Below, one piece after another: positions 59,025 to 64,000 of a DNA stretch of 64,000 nt; positions within the stretch are counted from its first letter, which is position 1; the number at the start of each line of letters is the position of its first letter. The position numbers and the translations under genes were made by a program. Below the pieces are notes generated by a model. The model worked only from the letters and a program-made list of their open reading frames with translations, was not told where the DNA came from and made no database searches. Source of the stretch: Tropicibacter oceani (lineage in GTDB: Bacteria > Pseudomonadota > Alphaproteobacteria > Rhodobacterales > Rhodobacteraceae); NCBI RefSeq assembly GCF_029958925.1, contig NZ_CP124616.1, forward strand, positions 496,001 through 560,000, read 5' to 3'.

Positions 59025-61975
59025 AACTCTGCCTCGGGAAAGACCGATGTGATCGCATCTTCAAAGACCAGCTCTTCGATGCCGGTCATGCGGATCACCC
59101 CGTCAGGCCCCGTCGCCAAAAGCTGGCGGCCCGCGCGGTCAAAGCGGTAATCGCCGCGCGCACCAGGCAGCACAGCGCGGTCCCGGCCGGTTCCACCGTT
59201 CAGCACGTCCGCCCCGCCAGACACCACCAGCGTATCGTCCCCCGGCCCCGCAATCAGGATATCGTCCTGGCTGGTGCCTTGCAGGCGTTGGTTGCCGGTG
59301 TCCGCGATCCGCGTGATGCCATTGGCAAAGACCGAAGGCGGGCGCGGGTCCCAATCGCTGGGCGCCGAGGCGTTGAAGGCCATCAGCATGTCCCAGCGCG
59401 GGTTCTGGTCATCAAGGTGCCGCAACGCGCCCCAGCTGCCCCATTTGGTGGCCGGCGCCACGTCGACAAAGGCATTGAACAGGGTGCCGCCGGCATTCAC
59501 CCAGCCGCTCAGCAACAGTTCATACAGCTTGGCCATTTCCGGGGTATAGCTGAACGCGGTGAAAAAGTCGGTCAGGCGGTCGTCGTTCACCTGGTCGCCA
59601 TGCGCGGTGACGTGGCTGCCGCCCTCGTACATGACCAGCCTCAGCCCGGCCTTGCGCGCCGAACCGGCGTGATAGGGGAACACCTCGTCGATCAGCTCGC
59701 GCAGCGACCCTTCTTCCAGGGCCAGGGTGACCGGGGCAATCGCCGCCTCGAACCGGGCCTGTTTGACGAATTCGCGCAGGGCAACGCGGCGCAGGCCCTG
59801 GGCCTCGCCGGCCTTGGTGGCGATCTGTTCCGAGGCGTCGAGCCATTCGTTCATGCGTTGCGCCATTTCCGGCCCGCCCATTTCATACCCGAAATAGCCG
59901 GTCACGGCGTAGGCGTCGAAACTGTCCTGCGGCGGGCGGCCCAGTTGCAGGAACGCCAGCGGCGCCATCAGGATGCTTTCCTCAAGCCCTGGCCATCCGG
60001 TGTGCGTGGACACGACCCGCACCAGCCGGTCGGCGGCCTCGTCCGCAAAGACATCGGACCAGATGTCCATGACCTGCGCGGCGCGCAGGCCGTAGAACTG
60101 CATCCAGCCGGATTCGGACGGACCCCAAAGCGCCTCGGCCTGGGCGGCGGACCATCCGGCCTGCGGAAAGATGAAGTTCCAGACCTCGTTCGAGTATTCC
60201 ACATGCGCCTTCAATTCCGGGTCAAGCTGTGCCTTGACCAACGCGGCAAAGTTGCGGACGTAGTCGTCGTCGGCCATGTGGGGCATGGTGAACCAGGGGT
60301 CGGCGCCGATCTGGTTGGCCAGGCGGATCATCACTTCGGCGGGAACGCCCCAGACGCTCCAGCTGGCGTCGGTCATCTGCGGGCGGTCCTGCCATGACGT
60401 GATGGTCGACCCGTTGGTCATCATCCAGTCCATGAAGCGGATCGAACGCAGGTCTTCGATCCGGGCGATCCAATCGGGGTTGAAGATCACGCCCGCCTCG
60501 AACAGCGGCAGGTTGCCTTGTTTCACGATATGGATGTCGCGGATCGGATCGGACGGGTCGATCTGGGTGATCGAAATGCCCACCAGCCCTTCGCCCGGCT
60601 CGTAGAAAAAGCCGATTTGACCGTCGTCATAGCGCACCCGCTTGGCCCGCCCGGTCAGCTTGATCGCGCCTTTGCCCTTGTACAGCAGAACATAGTCGCC
60701 GCGCAGGTGCTGTGCCTGTTCGGGCTGATCGGTCAACAGCACCGCTTCGAGCGCCTCGGCGCCCTCGGGCAGGCTGAGCGGCCATCCGTCGGGGCCGATG
60801 TGCCCTTCGGCCCGCAGCGCTTCGGAGGTGAAGGCCCCCCAGGTGCCATCGGCATGGCCCACCCAGTCCCGGGCAGTTTTCATCAAGTCGACAAAGGGAT
60901 GTTGCGTGGACCAGTCGGCAATGCCGTTCAGCCCCATACCCAAGGCGGGGTTGCCATCGGGCCTGATGCCGCTAGGCGGCAACACGACGGGCTGACGGGC
61001 GGGTAGATCTGCCGCCACGGCGGCCTGCGCGACCGCCTCGGGCGCGGGCTGAGGGGCGGCGGCGCGGGCTTTTGTTTCCGGCATGGCCTGCCAGATCGCG
61101 GCGGCGATCTGCGGATACTGGGCCACCACTTCGGGATGCAAGCGTGCGGGCGGGCGCCAGTCCGACGGGGGCGGCGCGTCATACAGGGCGGCATAGCTGA
61201 CCATCGCCGCCAGAAGATACAGCGCCTCGGTGCCGTGGGGCGCATCATCGACATAAAAGGCGCGGGCCGGCAGCCCGTGCAAAAGACCCCCTTCGCCCAT
61301 CAGCCCTGAAAGGATCGCCGCAACCGGGATCAGCGTCACCGTCGTGTCGGGCCGCGCCTGGGAAAGGCCCTGAACAAGATCCTGATACCAGCGGTGATAA
61401 TCGCCCTGATTGAAGGCGTGATAGCGGTCCAGCGCATCGGCATCCGGGGGGAAACCACCGGTCACGCCGGCCATCTCGGCCCAGCCTTCATAAAGGAAAA
61501 TCCGCGATCCGGGACTTTGACCGGCAATCCAGTCGGTCAGGCGCAGCATCGCCCCCAGGGGGCTTTCGCCGGTCGGGTTGTCGCCGTCATAGGGCACGTC
61601 GGGCAGCTGGTACTGGATGAAATTGGCCGGGGTGATCATCACCGCATCGAACCGTCCGGCGGCAAAGTCAGTGTCTGGCGACCAGGCGCCCTTGACCCCG
61701 GGAAAGGACCAGTTCGCCGTAGGCGGCAAACCGTCGGCAAAGTTGCGCAGAAACCCCCACTGCCCATCCACGGCAAAGCTGCGCCCATCCGCCTTGGCCA
61801 TTTCGTTCAGCCAATGCGCGATGTTGGTGTGATCGGATTGTTCGCTGAGGTGATTGACCAGCGAATTTCCAAAGACATACAGGCGTGTGCCTGCCTCGCC
61901 GGTTCTGTCATCCTGAGCGGCGGCCAGCATTGGCATCAAAGCCAGCGTTGCCGCCCATAGCATCCTGCGCAACAT
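59021..61975 (-). CDS. secreted SGNH-hydrolase / glycoside-hydrolase-like protein with RTX repeats
   Basis: 984 residues from ATG 61975 with a signal peptide (MLRRMLWAATLALMPMLAAA); the frame stays open upstream but without signal-like sequence. Residues about 30-270: SGNH domain with LYVFGNSLVNH (Ser38) and DDAPHGT (Asp244 and His247, the DxxH pair). Pro/Ala-rich linker about 300-335. Residues about 350-870: a large domain with HVEYSNEVWN (Glu597, an NE acid/base-like site) and LVMYEGGSH (Glu784), which looks like a clan-A glycoside hydrolase barrel. Residues about 898-940: RTX-like calcium nonapeptides (GTSQDDILIAGPGDDTL, GGADVLNGGTGRD). It probably modifies, de-acylates or trims the exopolysaccharide outside the cell, with RTX repeats pointing to type I secretion or Ca2+ folding. 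Confidence 0.7.
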   Translation of the reverse strand: MLRRMLWAATLALMPMLAAAQDDRTGEAGTRLYVFGNSLVNHLSEQSDHTNIAHWLNEMAKADGRSFAVDGQWGFLRNFADGLPPTANWSFPGVKGAWSPDTDFAAGRFDAVMITPANFIQYQLPDVPYDGDNPTGESPLGAMLRLTDWIAGQSPGSRIFLYEGWAEMAGVTGGFPPDADALDRYHAFNQGDYHRWYQDLVQGLSQARPDTTVTLIPVAAILSGLMGEGGLLHGLPARAFYVDDAPHGTEALYLLAAMVSYAALYDAPPPSDWRPPARLHPEVVAQYPQIAAAIWQAMPETKARAAAPQPAPEAVAQAAVAADLPARQPVVLPPSGIRPDGNPALGMGLNGIADWSTQHPFVDLMKTARDWVGHADGTWGAFTSEALRAEGHIGPDGWPLSLPEGAEALEAVLLTDQPEQAQHLRGDYVLLYKGKGAIKLTGRAKRVRYDDGQIGFFYEPGEGLVGISITQIDPSDPIRDIHIVKQGNLPLFEAGVIFNPDWIARIEDLRSIRFMDWMMTNGSTITSWQDRPQMTDASWSVWGVPAEVMIRLANQIGADPWFTMPHMADDDYVRNFAALVKAQLDPELKAHVEYSNEVWNFIFPQAGWSAAQAEALWGPSESGWMQFYGLRAAQVMDIWSDVFADEAADRLVRVVSTHTGWPGLEESILMAPLAFLQLGRPPQDSFDAYAVTGYFGYEMGGPEMAQRMNEWLDASEQIATKAGEAQGLRRVALREFVKQARFEAAIAPVTLALEEGSLRELIDEVFPYHAGSARKAGLRLVMYEGGSHVTAHGDQVNDDRLTDFFTAFSYTPEMAKLYELLLSGWVNAGGTLFNAFVDVAPATKWGSWGALRHLDDQNPRWDMLMAFNASAPSDWDPRPPSVFANGITRIADTGNQRLQGTSQDDILIAGPGDDTLVVSGGADVLNGGTGRDRAVLPGARGDYRFDRAGRQLLATGPDGVIRMTGIEELVFEDAITSVFPEAEF

Positions 61976-62088
61976 ATCTTTGCCCTGTTTCCTGCCTTTT
62001 GCGCAATATGCAGCAAGCCGGGGATCGGGCAAAGCCCCGCCTTGAAAACAGGCCGAAAATTGCGGGTTTTCTTTTAGGAATTGCGCCG

Positions 62089-62094
62089 TATAGT
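62089..62094 (+). promoter_or_regulatory. -10 element of the leu promoter
   Basis: TATAGT seven bases before the ATG at 62102. The expected transcription start would coincide with the first base of that ATG, which makes the leader message leaderless. The -35 region (TTTTCT around 62067-62072, 16 bases upstream) is a poor match. Confidence 0.5.
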
Positions 62095-62101
62095 GACGCT
62101 C

Positions 62102-62188
62102 ATGATGATGAATGGCCACATATCCGCACCTGCGCTTTTTCGCGCGCCGCTTGCGCTTGGCCTGGCTCTTCTCCTAACACGCCTCTGA
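62102..62188 (+). CDS. leuL: leucine-rich leader peptide of leuA
   Basis: A 28-residue open frame with three consecutive ATGs (62102, 62105, 62108) and eight Leu codons in its last 17 codons, including the run CTT CTC CTA (62168-62176) shortly before the stop. A strong hairpin begins at the stop codon. This is the standard layout of a leu attenuation leader, known from several alphaproteobacteria: ribosomes stall at Leu codons when charged leucyl-tRNA is short and change RNA folding. No ribosome site can exist if transcription starts at the ATG, so the peptide would be translated from a leaderless end. Confidence 0.8.
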   Translation: MMMNGHISAPALFRAPLALGLALLLTRL

Positions 62189-62218
62189 GCGTGCCGTCAC
62201 GGCGCGTCCGCTCAGAGG
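62182..62218 (+). terminator. attenuator hairpin of the leuA leader
   Basis: CCTCTGAGCG (62182-62191) and CGCTCAGAGG (62209-62218) are exact complements; inside, GCCG (62193-62196) pairs with CGGC (62200-62203). The 5' arm contains the leader stop codon, so a ribosome finishing the peptide would melt or cover it. The 3' arm includes AGAGG and there is no real T-run after it (GAGTTGTG), so a Rho-dependent or translational mechanism is possible as well as classic attenuation. Confidence 0.65.
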
Positions 62219-62267
62219 AGTTGTGTATCGCGCCACGTGCAACGGAGAAGACAAGAGAGTTCCTGAC

Positions 62268-63857
<1,590 letters not shown>

Positions 63858-63911
63858 CGGTTAAGGTAGGACGGGTCTGGACTCATCCTACCCTCCATAC
63901 CTGCCATCCGG

Positions 63912-63948
63912 CACCGGTTGAAATTGCAACGCAGCAATCGAACCGGTG
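63912..63948. other. two-level hairpin downstream of leuA
   Basis: CACCGGTT (63912-63919) pairs with AACCGGTG (63941-63948), and inside it ATTGC pairs with GCAAT around AACGCA. It lies about 55 bases after the leuA stop. No T-run follows on the plus strand; it may be a 3' stabilising element or belong to whatever lies beyond the window edge. Confidence 0.4.
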
Positions 63949-64000
63949 TCCAGATCCCTTTGCAGCGAAGATTGTGGCCAGTCCTCGGCGCGCACCACCA

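Overview
The window looks like chromosomal DNA of a high-GC alphaproteobacterium of the Rhodobacterales (Roseobacter-type). Reasons: the C2-sulfonate genes xsc, pta and soeABC lie together, DUF599 and DUF1523 genes are present, and protein sequence and codon use are consistently Rhodobacteraceae-like. The genus cannot be named from sequence alone. I saw no rRNA, tRNA, CRISPR array, insertion sequence or replication origin.

Region 1 (1-10.8 kb) is housekeeping and catabolic. It holds the 5' part of a GlcD-like FAD oxidase, two membrane proteins, a periplasmic protein, an alpha/beta hydrolase, succinate-semialdehyde dehydrogenase (gabD) with two trailing genes, a creatinase, an AT-richer orphan gene, and a run of membrane/envelope genes ending in a secreted leucine-rich-repeat protein.

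Region 2 (10.8-21.7 kb) is a compact C2-sulfonate dissimilation block. Xsc turns sulfoacetaldehyde into acetyl phosphate and sulfite. Two phosphotransacetylase-type proteins and AckA handle the acetyl phosphate, a citrate synthase takes acetyl-CoA, and a cytoplasmic molybdoenzyme (SoeABC type) oxidises the sulfite. An unlisted 50-residue membrane protein sits between soeA and soeB, joined to each by a 4-base ATGA overlap. Upstream of xsc there are CTGGCCTTAA-type repeats that resemble TauR/MocR sites. The taurine transporter, deaminase and regulator genes are not in the window.

Region 3 (about 21.7-62 kb) is a large surface-glycan locus. It contains four GT4 and three GT2 glycosyltransferases, a WecG/TagA-type transferase, a Wzy-like polymerase, a Wzx-like flippase, a Wzz-like chain-length protein, an ATPase of the BY-kinase/CpsD family with a coiled-coil rod of about 265 residues, O-acyl/acetyltransferases, redox sugar-modifying enzymes (GMC oxidoreductase + SDR, Gfo/Idh/MocA, epimerases, and a Gfo/Idh-epimerase fusion), and a secreted SGNH/glycoside-hydrolase-like/RTX protein. 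In the middle sits a three-gene NRPS/PKS operon: a PKS (KS-AT-KR-DH-ACP-TE), a GT2, and an NRPS (formyltransferase, truncated condensation remnant, adenylation domain with an embedded luciferase-like monooxygenase, PCP). Read in biosynthetic order this is one amino-acid loading module feeding one ketide extension and a releasing thioesterase. It suggests a small N-formylated, oxidised aminoacyl-polyketide, possibly glycosylated or put on the glycan. This is the strongest candidate for an undescribed system. No initiating polyprenyl-phosphate sugar transferase, outer-membrane Wza channel, PPTase or dedicated exporter is in the window.

Region 4 (62-64 kb) is leuA, preceded by a probably leaderless, leucine-rich leader peptide and a strong hairpin, which indicates attenuation control. 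Most long open frames opposite the large genes are antisense shadows caused by high GC and were left out.
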